A DNA stretch of 64,000 bases. It comes from Tolypothrix campylonemoides VB511288 (lineage in GTDB: Bacteria > Cyanobacteriota > Cyanobacteriia > Cyanobacteriales > Nostocaceae). The position numbers were made by a program, and so were the translations under genes. Positions 44,074-53,189 of this stretch are shown one piece after another (the first letter of the stretch is position 1; each line of letters begins with the position of its first letter). The DNA is taken from the NCBI GenBank assembly GCA_000828075.3, contig JXCB02000053.1:1-64000 (forward strand), given 5' to 3'. Below the pieces are notes generated by a model. The model worked only from the letters and a program-made list of their open reading frames with translations. It did no database searches and was not told the origin of the DNA.

Positions 44074-45342
44074 CTAACACCCAATTGGACACCAGTATGA
44101 AATGTTATCTGTAATTTGCCCCTGAGAAACACGCATTCCTACACCTCCAGAGACAAACTTGTCGTTTCCATTGTTATAAAGCCATGCTCCCCAAACCGCA
44201 GTCATAGACTTTCCGGCAATTTCTACTTGAGGAAACTCTAATAACTCTTGATACACATAATCTTGTTCTGTATACCACGGCTCATTACTATGACTACGAA
44301 AAATTATTTCTCCTGACTTGACAGCAAATCCTCCTTCACCTTCTCTTCCTAAAATAGGTTTAGCAAAGTATGAATTTCCTAAGTCAGATGCAGTTAATGA
44401 TGTTTTGGGGAAATAATTAAAAATAATATCAGCGTCTTTAGGACTAAAAAAGTCCAGCCCTAAATCTGTGATGAGAGCAAATACACTCTTTGGTTGCAGT
44501 GCAAAGGCAGAGCCAAAATTAACAATGATAACTTTCTTCTCTAAAATAAGTTGCTCTAGTGCAGACCATAACTTTTTCCCATTTTCATCAGTATCATGGA
44601 TTGCCCATTCAACTGGATACCACATAAATAATATATCTATCGGTTGTCCCGTTCTATAATCAAATAAATATTTACCATCTTTAACACGAAGAAACTCCAA
44701 AGGGAAAACAGCACTTTTATGATGAAAGTGGCTGCTTAACCATCGCATAGTGCCTAAATCTTCAGCATTATTCAAAGCAGTAAAAGCAACTCGACAATTG
44801 GTAATTGGTTTCTTGAGGCACTCTGCTGCTCTTTGTATATGCTGATTAAGTGTTAAAATTAAGATAGTTTGAGCGTTAAAATCTGGTTGTTTCAAACCGA
44901 AGTGTTGAGCAACTTTGCCATTTCCTTCAGTACACTCAAACCAAAAACTAGGAGTTTGTGGGTTTGTTTCTATAACCTTTTTGACTCCAGTTTCTTCGTT
45001 CCAGCACCAATCAAGACGCATACAAAATGGTGGGAGAGGGTCATGCTTTACTATTTTGATAGAATCTTTAGGAAAGCCGTAATAAAGTAGTGTTTCCTCA
45101 TCAAGAGTGCGGATAACTGACCAAGCTTGCATTAAGACACTACCGACTAACTCAGATGCTTGCTTGATTTGCTTTATCATCTGTGGCGAAACTTTACGGC
45201 AGTGATAAAGCGCATATGGAACTTCTTGGTCAGTCAGAGGAATGCCTGTTCCTTCCTCAATGGGACAAACATTATACCACCCCATTTTCATCGACCGAAA
45301 TAGGCGATCGCGTTGAGGACTATTAAAAATATCCATATTCAT
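44074..45342 (-). CDS. Glutathionylspermidine synthase family ATP-grasp protein
   Basis: This 422-residue protein resembles the synthetase domain of E. coli Gsp and the related YgiC/YjfC proteins. It shows RMDWCWNEETGVKKVIETNPQTP-like sequence (RLDWCW, ETNPQTPSFWFE) and the late KPILGREGEGG and GAWLYNNGND motifs typical of this ATP-grasp fold. It would join an amine to a peptide carboxylate. It lacks the N-terminal amidase domain of bifunctional Gsp. The lipoprotein gene lies 12 bp upstream. The substrate is unknown; glutathionylspermidine itself is not expected in cyanobacteria. Confidence 0.85.
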   Translation of the reverse strand: MNMDIFNSPQRDRLFRSMKMGWYNVCPIEEGTGIPLTDQEVPYALYHCRKVSPQMIKQIKQASELVGSVLMQAWSVIRTLDEETLLYYGFPKDSIKIVKHDPLPPFCMRLDWCWNEETGVKKVIETNPQTPSFWFECTEGNGKVAQHFGLKQPDFNAQTILILTLNQHIQRAAECLKKPITNCRVAFTALNNAEDLGTMRWLSSHFHHKSAVFPLEFLRVKDGKYLFDYRTGQPIDILFMWYPVEWAIHDTDENGKKLWSALEQLILEKKVIIVNFGSAFALQPKSVFALITDLGLDFFSPKDADIIFNYFPKTSLTASDLGNSYFAKPILGREGEGGFAVKSGEIIFRSHSNEPWYTEQDYVYQELLEFPQVEIAGKSMTAVWGAWLYNNGNDKFVSGGVGMRVSQGQITDNISYWCPIGC

Positions 45343-45354
45343 TGCTTGACTTTC

Positions 45355-45654
45355 CTAACCACCCGCATGACCACCGCGACCAAAACTGCCAAAACCACCG
45401 CGACCTACCTTAGATGGGGAACGGCTTGAGCTACTATCATTGTGACTGGAACTACCGAATCTATATCCAGAACCTCCATAGTGAACTCGACTACTACCAT
45501 GACTACCAGAGTTATCACAGTTATAAGGTTGTTGTGCCGTTTGTGGATGATCACAATTTGACTGACTTGTTTCTGGAAATCTGGTACAAGAAGCAAGTAG
45601 GGATACCGTCATTATGATGACACTGAGTTGAAGTAAACTAGGTTTTAATTTCAT
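45355..45654 (-). CDS. Small Ser/Gly-rich lipoprotein
   Basis: A 99-residue protein. The signal peptide (SLLQLSVIIMTVSLLASC) ends in a lipobox with Cys at about residue 23, so it is probably lipid-anchored. The mature part is Ser/His/Gly-rich and ends GRGGFGSFGRGGHAGG. In E. coli the YgiC synthase-like protein is encoded beside a lipoprotein, YgiB, with a similar Gly-rich end, so the pairing with the next gene may be conserved. That comparison is from memory and based on context, not on alignment. Confidence 0.65.
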   Translation of the reverse strand: MKLKPSLLQLSVIIMTVSLLASCTRFPETSQSNCDHPQTAQQPYNCDNSGSHGSSRVHYGGSGYRFGSSSHNDSSSSRSPSKVGRGGFGSFGRGGHAGG

Positions 45655-45744
45655 AAGTATTTGTACTTGTTTTGTGGGTGCTACCTCTGGAATTGATAAA
45701 TAATAACTACACGAGTAAAAAAATAATTTCGAGATTTTTTGATT

Positions 45745-45776
45745 AACGAACCACAGAGGCGCAGAGAGCGCAGAGA
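45745..45776 (+). repeat. GAACCACAGAGGCGCAGAGA repeat, copy 3
   Basis: Same family as 37498-37524. It lies just beyond the stop of the GxxExxY gene and is inverted relative to copy 4. Confidence 0.75.
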
Positions 45777-45779
45777 AAA

Positions 45780-46205
45780 TTAAGAGGAGAGGATGATACG
45801 TTTGATACCTTCTTTAAGTACAGGAACGTTAAAGTTGATGAGGAGAGCGAGGGGGTGGTTGGTCATTTTAAGGTAGGACATGACTTGAGCCTCGTGGATA
45901 GGAGCTAACTTTTCCACAGCTTTCAATTCAACAATTAAAACATCAGCAACGAGAAAATCTAATTCGCCCTCGCCGACCTGATAACCTTTGTAAGTTACTG
46001 CTACTCGATGCTTAGACGTGTGAGGTATTCCCCGCATCTGAAATTCCAGCCTTAAAGCCTGGTGATAAACCGACTCCAAAAATCCTGGTCCCAACACCCG
46101 ATGCACCTCAATCGCCGCCCCAATGACTGCTCCCGTCAACTGTCTCATCTCCTCTCCTAACTCTCTTCTCTCTGCGTTCTCTGCGCCTCTGCGGTTCATT
46201 TCCAT
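45780..46205 (-). CDS. GxxExxY protein
   Basis: A 141-residue member of the GxxExxY family. It has VIGAAIEVHRVLGPGFLESVY (the signature is GPGFLESVY), YKGYQVGEGELDFLV and VLIVELKAVEKLAPIHEAQV. The last two suggest a PD-(D/E)xK-like nuclease fold. The frame is open to 46253, but the ATG at 46205 has GAGGAG six bases upstream. The next residues (NRRGAENAERREL) are encoded by the CTCTGCG repeat copy 4. The function of the family is unknown. It is divergent from valS and bracketed by inverted repeats. Confidence 0.85.
   Translation of the reverse strand: MEMNRRGAENAERRELGEEMRQLTGAVIGAAIEVHRVLGPGFLESVYHQALRLEFQMRGIPHTSKHRVAVTYKGYQVGEGELDFLVADVLIVELKAVEKLAPIHEAQVMSYLKMTNHPLALLINFNVPVLKEGIKRIILSS
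46169..46197 (-). repeat. TCTCTGCGTTCTCTGCGCCT repeat, copy 4
   Basis: Lies inside the first codons of the GxxExxY gene and faces copy 3 at its other end. Confidence 0.75.
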
Positions 46206-46267
46206 AAAACACTCCTCAACCCTGTGGCAAAATTTATAAAAGTCCTTCCACACTTAGTTTTCCCAGC

Positions 46268-49200
46268 ATGACCGCAATAAACACCAACCTCCCCAGTCTT
46301 TACGAACCTTTCTCCACTGAAGCCAAGTGGCAAACATTTTGGGAAGAAAACCAAATTTACAAAGCTGACGCCAACAAAGGCGGCGAATCTTACTGCATAG
46401 TTATTCCGCCGCCCAACGTTACCGGCAGCTTGCACATGGGACACGCCTTCGACAATACGCTGATTGACACTCTCGTGCGCTACCACCGGATGAAGGGATA
46501 TAACGCCCTCTATCTACCCGGAACTGACCACGCTAGTATTGCCGTGCAAACAATTCTGGAAAAGCAACTCAAGGCAGAGGGCAAAACTCGCTATGATTTG
46601 GGACGCGAGAAATTCTTAGAACGCGCTTGGGAATGGAAGGCAAAATCTAAGGGAACGATTGTTGGTCAATTGCGGCGCTTGGGTGTATCGGTAGACTGGA
46701 CACGGGAACGCTTTACCTTAGATGAGGGTTTAACCAAAGCTGTTTTGGAAGCTTTCTTCCGCCTCTACGAAGAAGGGCTGATTTATCGCGGTAAGTATCT
46801 GGTGAACTGGTGTCCAGAGTCACAATCAGCGGTATCTGATTTGGAAGTGGACTCGAAAGAGGTGGATGGTAATCTCTGGCACTTCCGCTATCCTCTCACG
46901 GATGGTTCTGGTTTTGTGGAAGTGGCGACAACCCGACCGGAAACAATGCTGGGCGATACTGCGGTGGCTGTGAATCCTAATGATGAGCGCTACAAGCATC
47001 TGATAGGAAAAACACTGACTCTGCCAATTATGAATCGGGAAATTCCCATCATTGCTGATGAGTTGGTTGACCCCAGTTTTGGAACGGGTTGCGTGAAGGT
47101 GACTCCGGCGCATGACCTGAATGATTTTGAAATGGGTCAGCGTCACAATCTGCCGTTTATCAATATTATGAATAAGGACGGCTCTCTCAACGAAAATGCT
47201 GGTCCTTTCCAAGGACAAGACCGCTTTGTCGCCAGAAAAAATGTGGTGGCGCGGCTAGAGGCTGATGGGTTTCTGGTGAAGGTGGAGGATTATAAGCATA
47301 CTGTTCCATACAGTGAACGCGGTAAAGTCCCCGTTGAACCTCTCCTCTCGACTCAGTGGTTTGTCAAAATTCGTCCGTTAGCAGATAGGGCGCTAGAGTT
47401 CCTCGACCAGAAAAATTCTCCACAGTTTGTCCCCCAACGCTGGACAAAGGTCTATCGTGACTGGTTGGTGAAGCTGAAAGATTGGTGCATCTCTCGTCAA
47501 CTCTGGTGGGGACACCAAATCCCTGCTTGGTACGCTGTGAGTGAAACAGGGGGAGAAATCGCCGACAATACGCCGTTTGTGGTGGCGAAGTCGGAAGCAG
47601 AAGCACGGGAGAAATTAAAAGTACAATTTGGCGAGAATGTCAAGATAGAACAAGACGCAGATGTACTAGATACTTGGTTTTCTTCCGGACTCTGGCCCTT
47701 CTCTACTTTGGGTTGGCCTGAGCAAACTCAAGATTTGACAACTTATTATCCTACCAGCACTCTGGTAACAGGCTTTGATATCATCTTTTTCTGGGTTGCC
47801 AGAATGGCTATGATGGCGGGGCATTTTACAGGACAGATGCCTTTCAAAGATGTTTACATTCACGGCTTGGTGCTGGATGAGAATGGTAAGAAGATGTCCA
47901 AGTCTGCTGGTAATGGCGTTGACCCGTTGTTACTGATTGACAAATATGGTACTGATGCGCTGCGCTACACGCTGATTAAGGAAGTGGCTGGCGCGGGTCA
48001 AGACATCCGCTTGGATTACGATCGCAAGAAGGATGAATCACCATCGGTGGAAGCATCCCGCAACTTTGCTAATAAGTTGTGGAATGCGGCGCGGTTTGTG
48101 ATGATGAATTTGGATGGTCAAACGCCGCAACAACTGGGAGAACCATCCCCTACAGAATTGAGCGATCGCTGGATTCTCTCGCGTTACCACCAAGTAGTTA
48201 AACAAACCAATAATTACATCGGCAATTACGGTTTAGGAGAAGCTGCGAAGGGGCTCTACGATTTTATCTGGGGTGATTTCTGCGACTGGTATATTGAACT
48301 TGTCAAATCTCGCTTACAAAAAGATTCTAACCCCGCATCTCGTCGCACTGCACAACAAACCCTCGCTTATGTGCTGGAAGGAATTTTGAAATTACTTCAT
48401 CCTTTTATGCCTCATATTACCGAGGAAATTTGGCAAACTCTCACGCAACAAGGAGAGAATTCTAAGCTAAGTTTGTCTTTACAATCTTACCCTGAAACTC
48501 AGCAAAACTTAATTGACCCTGCTTTGGAGGAACAATTTGAATTGCTGTTTGGGACAATTCGCACAATTCGCAATTTGCGAGCAGAAGCGGATGTTAAACC
48601 TGGGGTAAAAGTGACTGTGAATTTGCAAACCGCAAGCGATAAAGAACAGCAAATTCTCACTGCTGGACAGCCTTATATTAAAGATTTGGCAAAGGTTGAG
48701 AATTTAACTATCGCTGCTGAGCAAAAGAAAGAAACTTTTGTTGGTCAAAAATCCGGATTCACTTGGACAAAGATAGTATTATTTATCGGCATCATTTATT
48801 TGTTTAAAGTGGGTCTGGCGGTAGCCGATTCTGTTGATGATATTCCCTTAATCGGGAGTTTCTTTAAAATAGTTGGTTTTGGTTATTCAAGTTGGTTCAT
48901 TGCCCAAAATTTAGTGCTTGCTGGGAGGAGACAAAAGTTCTGGAAGCAGTTGTTTCCACCAACGGTTGATGAGAATCAACTCCAAGCAGAAACACAACAA
49001 CCACAAGAACCAGAAAAAGCGATCGCTGACGTTGTTGGTACGGTGCAAGTGGTACTTCCCCTTGCTGGCGTGGTGGATATTGATGCATTGCGTGCCAAAA
49101 TCGAAAAACGCCTGAGCAAGGTAGAAGGCGAAATCAAAGCTCTAAGCGCTAGGTTAAGTAATCCTAATTTTGTGCAGCAAGCACGACCAGATGTGGTAGA

Positions 49201-49276
49201 GGGAGCGCGGAATGCCTTAGCTGAGGCTGAGAAACAAGCAGAGATTTTGCGCGATCGCCTGCTTAGGTTAGCATAG
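46268..49276 (+). CDS. valS: Valyl-tRNA synthetase with CAAD membrane domain
   Basis: A class I synthetase of 1002 residues, longer than the usual ~880-950. The catalytic domain has [14 protein letters not shown] (HIGH motif, near 50) and KMSKS at 542-546, with the editing domain between. The anticodon-binding domain spans about 620-800. Between it and the C-terminal coiled coil (about 925-1000) is an insert (about 820-920) with two hydrophobic helices, [20 protein letters not shown] and [20 protein letters not shown]. This is the cyanobacterial CAAD domain, known to anchor some aminoacyl-tRNA synthetases to membranes. The gene is single and followed by a hairpin terminator. Confidence 0.95.
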   Translation: MTAINTNLPSLYEPFSTEAKWQTFWEENQIYKADANKGGESYCIVIPPPNVTGSLHMGHAFDNTLIDTLVRYHRMKGYNALYLPGTDHASIAVQTILEKQLKAEGKTRYDLGREKFLERAWEWKAKSKGTIVGQLRRLGVSVDWTRERFTLDEGLTKAVLEAFFRLYEEGLIYRGKYLVNWCPESQSAVSDLEVDSKEVDGNLWHFRYPLTDGSGFVEVATTRPETMLGDTAVAVNPNDERYKHLIGKTLTLPIMNREIPIIADELVDPSFGTGCVKVTPAHDLNDFEMGQRHNLPFINIMNKDGSLNENAGPFQGQDRFVARKNVVARLEADGFLVKVEDYKHTVPYSERGKVPVEPLLSTQWFVKIRPLADRALEFLDQKNSPQFVPQRWTKVYRDWLVKLKDWCISRQLWWGHQIPAWYAVSETGGEIADNTPFVVAKSEAEAREKLKVQFGENVKIEQDADVLDTWFSSGLWPFSTLGWPEQTQDLTTYYPTSTLVTGFDIIFFWVARMAMMAGHFTGQMPFKDVYIHGLVLDENGKKMSKSAGNGVDPLLLIDKYGTDALRYTLIKEVAGAGQDIRLDYDRKKDESPSVEASRNFANKLWNAARFVMMNLDGQTPQQLGEPSPTELSDRWILSRYHQVVKQTNNYIGNYGLGEAAKGLYDFIWGDFCDWYIELVKSRLQKDSNPASRRTAQQTLAYVLEGILKLLHPFMPHITEEIWQTLTQQGENSKLSLSLQSYPETQQNLIDPALEEQFELLFGTIRTIRNLRAEADVKPGVKVTVNLQTASDKEQQILTAGQPYIKDLAKVENLTIAAEQKKETFVGQKSGFTWTKIVLFIGIIYLFKVGLAVADSVDDIPLIGSFFKIVGFGYSSWFIAQNLVLAGRRQKFWKQLFPPTVDENQLQAETQQPQEPEKAIADVVGTVQVVLPLAGVVDIDALRAKIEKRLSKVEGEIKALSARLSNPNFVQQARPDVVEGARNALAEAEKQAEILRDRLLRLA

Positions 49277-49300
49277 CTTTAAGGAATGTTCGTTGTTGAT

Positions 49301-49330
49301 TGTACAGACGCGCTATGAAGCGTCTGTACA
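49301..49330 (+). terminator. Hairpin after valS
   Basis: TGTACAGACGC (49301-49311) pairs perfectly with GCGTCTGTACA (49320-49330) over an 8-nt loop, 25 bp past the stop. It is followed by a modest TTTAGTTATAAA tail. It resembles a common cyanobacterial dispersed palindrome that serves as a terminator. Confidence 0.6.
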
Positions 49331-49432
49331 TTTAGTTATAAAAAAGGTATCATTTAGAACTAACTACTAACTACCAACTGATTCTCACTATCTTTATAAA
49401 TTTCGTGTATATTTCTTATCATTAAAATTTCC

Positions 49433-49873
49433 ATGTTATATCTAGCCCAAATCCATAAAAATGATTTTTTAGATCAGCTACAGTTGCGATTATTAGCACG
49501 TGAGGAAGCTGAAAATATGTGGGTAATAATCCCAGAAGAAGCTTTTATTCTTCTGGGAAAAAGCAACACTTTGACTGAGAAGCTCGTTTTAGTAGAACTT
49601 TCTCCAACAGGCGATATAGAAAGACTAGAAGACGCCACCAATTGGGTGCTGAATTTGGTAAAAGCTTACCTAACCACTGGTATTACTCCGGAATTCTTAC
49701 AAGAAGAAGCAGATCGAGCAGAACAGTGGCGACAAAACCTAACATTGCAAAACCAAGACTTAGCACGTCGTTCATTAGAATTGGAAGCACGTAGAGAACA
49801 AATTCAAGCCCTTGAAGAAAGTTTGAAACGAGATAAAAACGGCGTTCAAAAAGATGGAGGCGCTGGGTCTTAG
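49433..49873 (+). CDS. Hypothetical protein with C-terminal coiled coil
   Basis: A 146-residue soluble protein. The N-terminal half looks globular (LRLLAREEAENMWVIIPEEA; LVLVELSPTGDIERLEDATN). The C-terminal half (about 88-138) is a long charged helix rich in Glu, Gln and Arg (ARRSLELEARREQIQALEES), likely a coiled coil. I recognise no function. It has a 156-bp spacer to valS and is convergent with potD. Confidence 0.65.
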   Translation: MLYLAQIHKNDFLDQLQLRLLAREEAENMWVIIPEEAFILLGKSNTLTEKLVLVELSPTGDIERLEDATNWVLNLVKAYLTTGITPEFLQEEADRAEQWRQNLTLQNQDLARRSLELEARREQIQALEESLKRDKNGVQKDGGAGS

Positions 49874-49954
49874 ATTGTGGATTTTAGCTTTACCATTTAA
49901 CTGATGGTATGTATCAAGGAAAATGGAGAATCCACTGTACAAAAATGCAAAATC

Positions 49955-51040
49955 CTAGCCACTTGTTAATTGAGTCCAGTAACGTTCGTAAATTTCTTCA
50001 ATTTGCCCTAAAGGGGCGAGACGTTCACAATTGCTGAGAATGGATTCTGGAGGAAATAAGCTGAAATTATTTTGTACTTTCTTTGGCAATTGCTCAAACG
50101 CAGCACGGTTGGCTGTAGAAAGACTGAGGCGTTGACTTGTTTGTGCTGCTACTTCTGGTCGTAAAAGCAAGTTAATCCAAGCATAAGCTCCATCGACATT
50201 TGGGGCTGTTTTGGGAATAACTATTGTATCAGTCCATAATGAGGAACCGCTCTTGGGAATCACATATTTTAATTTAGGGTTTTCTTTAGAGATTTTCACA
50301 GCATCTGATGAGTAGCACATTGCTAACAATAAATCTCCTGCCAAAATTTGATTGCGCCAAGCATCTGTCGTAAAAGCTGCTAATGCAGGTTTCAAAACTT
50401 TCAATTTTTCATAAGCTTGTTTGATTTCGTTTTCGTCTTTTGAATTGTAAGAGAAACCTAGCATCCGCAACACTGCACCCATCACCTCTCGGACATCATT
50501 CATCAACGTCATCTGTTTTGACAGCTGTTCTTGATTCTGCCAAAGATAGTCCCAGTCTTCTGGTGGAGTTTTTAGCTTTTCGGAATTATAAATAAAACCA
50601 GTTGTTCCCCAATTAAAAGGCAAACTGTAGCTATTATTAGGGTCATAGCTAGGATTTTGAAAACGTGGAAAGAAATTATCTAAACCGATTAAAAGCTCAT
50701 GATTTAATTGAGTTAACAATCCCAAGTTCACCATCTTCCGCACGATATAGTCGCTTGGGTAAATAACACTATAAGCGCCTCCACCCCCAGCTTGCACTTT
50801 ACTTAACATGCTTTCATTAGAGTCATACACGTCTGCAAGTACTTTGATTCCTGTTTGGGCGTTATAAGTTTTGAATAATTCTTGATCTGTATATTGCTCC
50901 CAAGTATAAATATAAAGTTGGTCACGAGGACCTTTGGTAGCAGAATAAGCTCGCACATTGCCAAGTCTCCAGCCACAACTTGCTAAAGACAAGCTAGAAA
51001 GCGCAGCTACACCTTTTAAAAATTCCCGTCTGTTAGTCAT
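49955..51040 (-). CDS. potD: Polyamine ABC transporter substrate-binding protein
   Basis: A 361-residue PotD-type periplasmic binding protein. The N-terminus MTNRREFLKGVAALSSLSLASC combines a twin-arginine-like motif with a lipobox, so it is probably exported folded and lipid-anchored. The mature protein starts with LYIYTWEQYTDQELFKTYNA and has YPSDYIVRKMVNLGLL, SLPFNWGTTGFIYN and AYAWINLLLRPEVA, all PotD-like. It is encoded with potA on the same strand, separated by a four-helix-bundle gene. No permease genes (potB, potC) lie in the window. Confidence 0.9.
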   Translation of the reverse strand: MTNRREFLKGVAALSSLSLASCGWRLGNVRAYSATKGPRDQLYIYTWEQYTDQELFKTYNAQTGIKVLADVYDSNESMLSKVQAGGGGAYSVIYPSDYIVRKMVNLGLLTQLNHELLIGLDNFFPRFQNPSYDPNNSYSLPFNWGTTGFIYNSEKLKTPPEDWDYLWQNQEQLSKQMTLMNDVREVMGAVLRMLGFSYNSKDENEIKQAYEKLKVLKPALAAFTTDAWRNQILAGDLLLAMCYSSDAVKISKENPKLKYVIPKSGSSLWTDTIVIPKTAPNVDGAYAWINLLLRPEVAAQTSQRLSLSTANRAAFEQLPKKVQNNFSLFPPESILSNCERLAPLGQIEEIYERYWTQLTSG

Positions 51041-51047
51041 TAGTTAA

Positions 51048-51080
51048 AAGTCAAGAGTCAAGAGTCAAGAGTCAAGGGTC
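51048..51080. repeat. GTCAAGA array, left
   Basis: Four to five tandem GTCAAGA units lie between potD and the four-helix-bundle gene. They include that gene's stop codon (TGA at 51072-51074). An inverted array lies at 51449-51486. Confidence 0.8.
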
Positions 51081-51407
51081 TTCTGGGACATTACCTATTG
51101 ATTTTAGATATGAATTTAATTGAGGTCTTAGGTTATTAATAATTAACTTTAGTGTATCGACTTGTTCAGCTATCAACAGGTTACGGTTATATGCTCTTCT
51201 TAACCAGTGTTGAGTTTCGTTTAAAGAACCTCTCGCTATTCTTACGAATCGTCGATTGTCTTGATATGTACCTCTTCCAACTCCTTCTGCTATATTTGCC
51301 CCAATGCTATCTGCTGACCTAACAATCTGTTTACCAATAGTATCCTTGGCAAACAAGTTCCATCCGTCTACAATTTTCCAGATTTCATCTGCTAATCCTT
51401 CTACCAA
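51072..51407 (-). CDS. Four-helix-bundle protein (23S rRNA intervening-sequence type)
   Basis: This 111-residue helical protein matches the S23/IVP family encoded within 23S rRNA intervening sequences and also as free genes: LADEIWKIVDGWNLFAKDTI, QIVRSADSIGANIAEGVGRG (the family signature), NRRFVRIARGSLNETQHWLR. The biochemical role is unknown. It sits between potA and potD and is bracketed by inverted GTCAAGA arrays. The left array supplies its last residues and stop codon, so it looks like an insertion into a pot operon. Confidence 0.85.
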   Translation of the reverse strand: MVEGLADEIWKIVDGWNLFAKDTIGKQIVRSADSIGANIAEGVGRGTYQDNRRFVRIARGSLNETQHWLRRAYNRNLLIAEQVDTLKLIINNLRPQLNSYLKSIGNVPEDP

Positions 51408-51448
51408 TTTATAAACCCGTAATTCTTCAAAATACCTACTTTACATCT

Positions 51449-51486
51449 ACTCTTGACCCTTGACCCTTGACTATTGACCCTTAACT
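51449..51486. repeat. Inverted GTCAAGA array, right
   Basis: CTCTTGACCCTTGACCCTTG and ACTATTGACCCTT are reverse complements of the left array. They encode the last residues of PotA (KGQ) and its TAG stop (51471-51473). Confidence 0.8.
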
Positions 51487-52604
51487 AAAGCTAGACAATC
51501 AGTTTCCGCCCACCATGCATATATCGGCGTTTCACGGCTTGGTAAATTACCAAAAGTATTCGGCTGTAAAACAGTGATGCGTAAGCCGTTTGTCAATTGC
51601 ACAATATAATTGACGTGAGTCCCAAGATACATGATGTTGATTAGCCGTCCTTCAAAGCAGTTCGTTTGCAAACTGGGTTTATAAAGCGAAAGCTGAATTT
51701 TTTCTGGACGCACACTCACGACTACTGGTTGCGATATTTGAGTTGGTGTGTCTTGCTGGCGCGTTACAACAATTGACAGTCGTGTTTTTGTCGAAATTAT
51801 GACGTTTGAACCATCGATACCTGCTATTTCACCCTCAAATAAATTGGTATCACCAATAAAATCGGCTACAAAAGGTGTCCGGGGTTGTTCGTAAATTTCG
51901 CTCGGACTGCCTATTTGCTCAATTTTGCCTTGATTCATTACAGCAATGCGATCTGACAAGGACAATGCTTCTTCTTGGTCGTGAGTCACCATGATAAAGG
52001 TTAACCTCAATTCTTTATGTAAATTTGAGAGTTCAACCTGCATTTCTTTACGCAGTTTTAAATCTAGCGCTCCAAGCGGTTCATCAAGTAGTAAGACTGC
52101 GGGGCGGTTGACTAATGCCCGTGCCAATGCTACCCTTTGTTGTTGACCGCCAGAAAGTTGACTAGGAACGCGCGATCGCAACCCTTCCATTTTCACAAGT
52201 TCCAAAGCTTGCTGAACTCTGCTTTGAATTTCGGCTCGACGTATTTTTTTTAGCCGCAGTCCAAATGCAACGTTATCCCAAACATTCAAGTGATTAAACA
52301 AAGCATAGCTTTGAAATACTGTATTGACAGGTCGGCGATAAGGAGGAACATTTGTCATAGACTGACCTTGAATCAACACCTTGCCAGTATCAGCTGTTTC
52401 AAACCCTGCAATTAAACGTAGCATGGTTGTCTTGCCACAGCCTGAGGGACCTAGGATACTGAAAAATTCCCCCTGTTTGACGTTTAAGTCTACTCCACGT
52501 ACAGCAGGATATTGGTTAAAAAACTTGAAAACATTATGCAGTTCAACATCCAGCGGCTCAAAAGCCATCGTCTCCCCATGATTCTGCGTCAAAATTTGAG
52601 GCAT
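51471..52604 (-). CDS. potA: Polyamine ABC transporter ATP-binding protein
   Basis: A 377-residue ABC ATPase. Walker A is LGPSGCGKTTM (about 51-61), then the Q-loop region FQSYALFNHLNVWDNVAFGL, the signature LSGGQQQRVALARAL, Walker B LLLDEPLGALD and the switch THDQEEALSL. The C-terminal OB/TOBE region (SVRPEKIQL, TNGLRITVLQPN) is typical of PotA. An alternative start is M13 (MAFEPLDVEL). It would power polyamine uptake with PotD and permeases that must be encoded elsewhere. Confidence 0.92.
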   Translation of the reverse strand: MPQILTQNHGETMAFEPLDVELHNVFKFFNQYPAVRGVDLNVKQGEFFSILGPSGCGKTTMLRLIAGFETADTGKVLIQGQSMTNVPPYRRPVNTVFQSYALFNHLNVWDNVAFGLRLKKIRRAEIQSRVQQALELVKMEGLRSRVPSQLSGGQQQRVALARALVNRPAVLLLDEPLGALDLKLRKEMQVELSNLHKELRLTFIMVTHDQEEALSLSDRIAVMNQGKIEQIGSPSEIYEQPRTPFVADFIGDTNLFEGEIAGIDGSNVIISTKTRLSIVVTRQQDTPTQISQPVVVSVRPEKIQLSLYKPSLQTNCFEGRLINIMYLGTHVNYIVQLTNGLRITVLQPNTFGNLPSRETPIYAWWAETDCLALVKGQ

Positions 52605-52824
52605 AGTCCTTTATTAGCTCCTGTTATCTTCAGTGTTTGTGTTATTTAATGTAGTCGATGACGCGAACGACGAGTTACACTTTGGTTTATTCTATCTAGA
52701 AAAATAATTTAACAATTTACAGCAGAAAATCTACTGCCTACATGATCTGAACGCTCAATTTAGGCAGAAAAATAAAATTATTTTATACCAATAAACTACT
52801 ATCTTGAGATTGGATATTGTTTTT

Positions 52825-53189
52825 ATGAAGCCAACCACGATTAAAGTTCTGCGTCAAGGATTGCGTCAAGTGGTCACAGATGGTACTGGTAAGCGATTGA
52901 GCGTGCCAACAATTCCCCCAGCAGCAAGTAAGAGTGGCACTGCAGAAGCTGGTAGTGGTCGTCCAAATCACACTTGGTTTGGGGCATATGCCCCGCTGAT
53001 CAACCGGAAATTGTGGTTGTCGCGTTTGGTGAAAACTCTGGTGAGCATGGTGGTAGCCTTTGCGAACCGATGGTGTTACAAGTCCTAGAAGAGTATTTTC
53101 ATAAACAGTATCCAGGCAAGTATAAAAAACCTGAGCGTGAGGAATCACAAGCCAAGACAAAGAACTTAGAACCTGGGATTGGAGATTGA
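52825..53189 (+). pseudogene. Decayed duplicate of the mrdA 3' end
   Basis: MKPTTIKVLRQGLRQVVTDG, VPTIPPAASKSGTAEAGSG and HTWFGAYAP match residues about 498-555 of the intact PBP2 gene at 53973. A one-base deletion near 52991-52994 shifts the frame. The match then continues as ADQPEIVVVAFGENSG, PMVLQVLEEYFHKQYPGKYK. The transpeptidase Ser region and the whole N-terminus are missing. Divergence of roughly a quarter of residues indicates an old partial duplication or a remnant of a second PBP2 paralogue. Confidence 0.85.

Noticed and set aside
49301-49330. Operator or small-RNA gene after valS
   Set aside because: A perfect hairpin just after a stop codon is better explained as a terminator or repeat.
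52804-53088. Independent 94-aa protein
   Set aside because: The first 60 residues match PBP2 and the rest is out of frame; it is part of the mrdA pseudogene.
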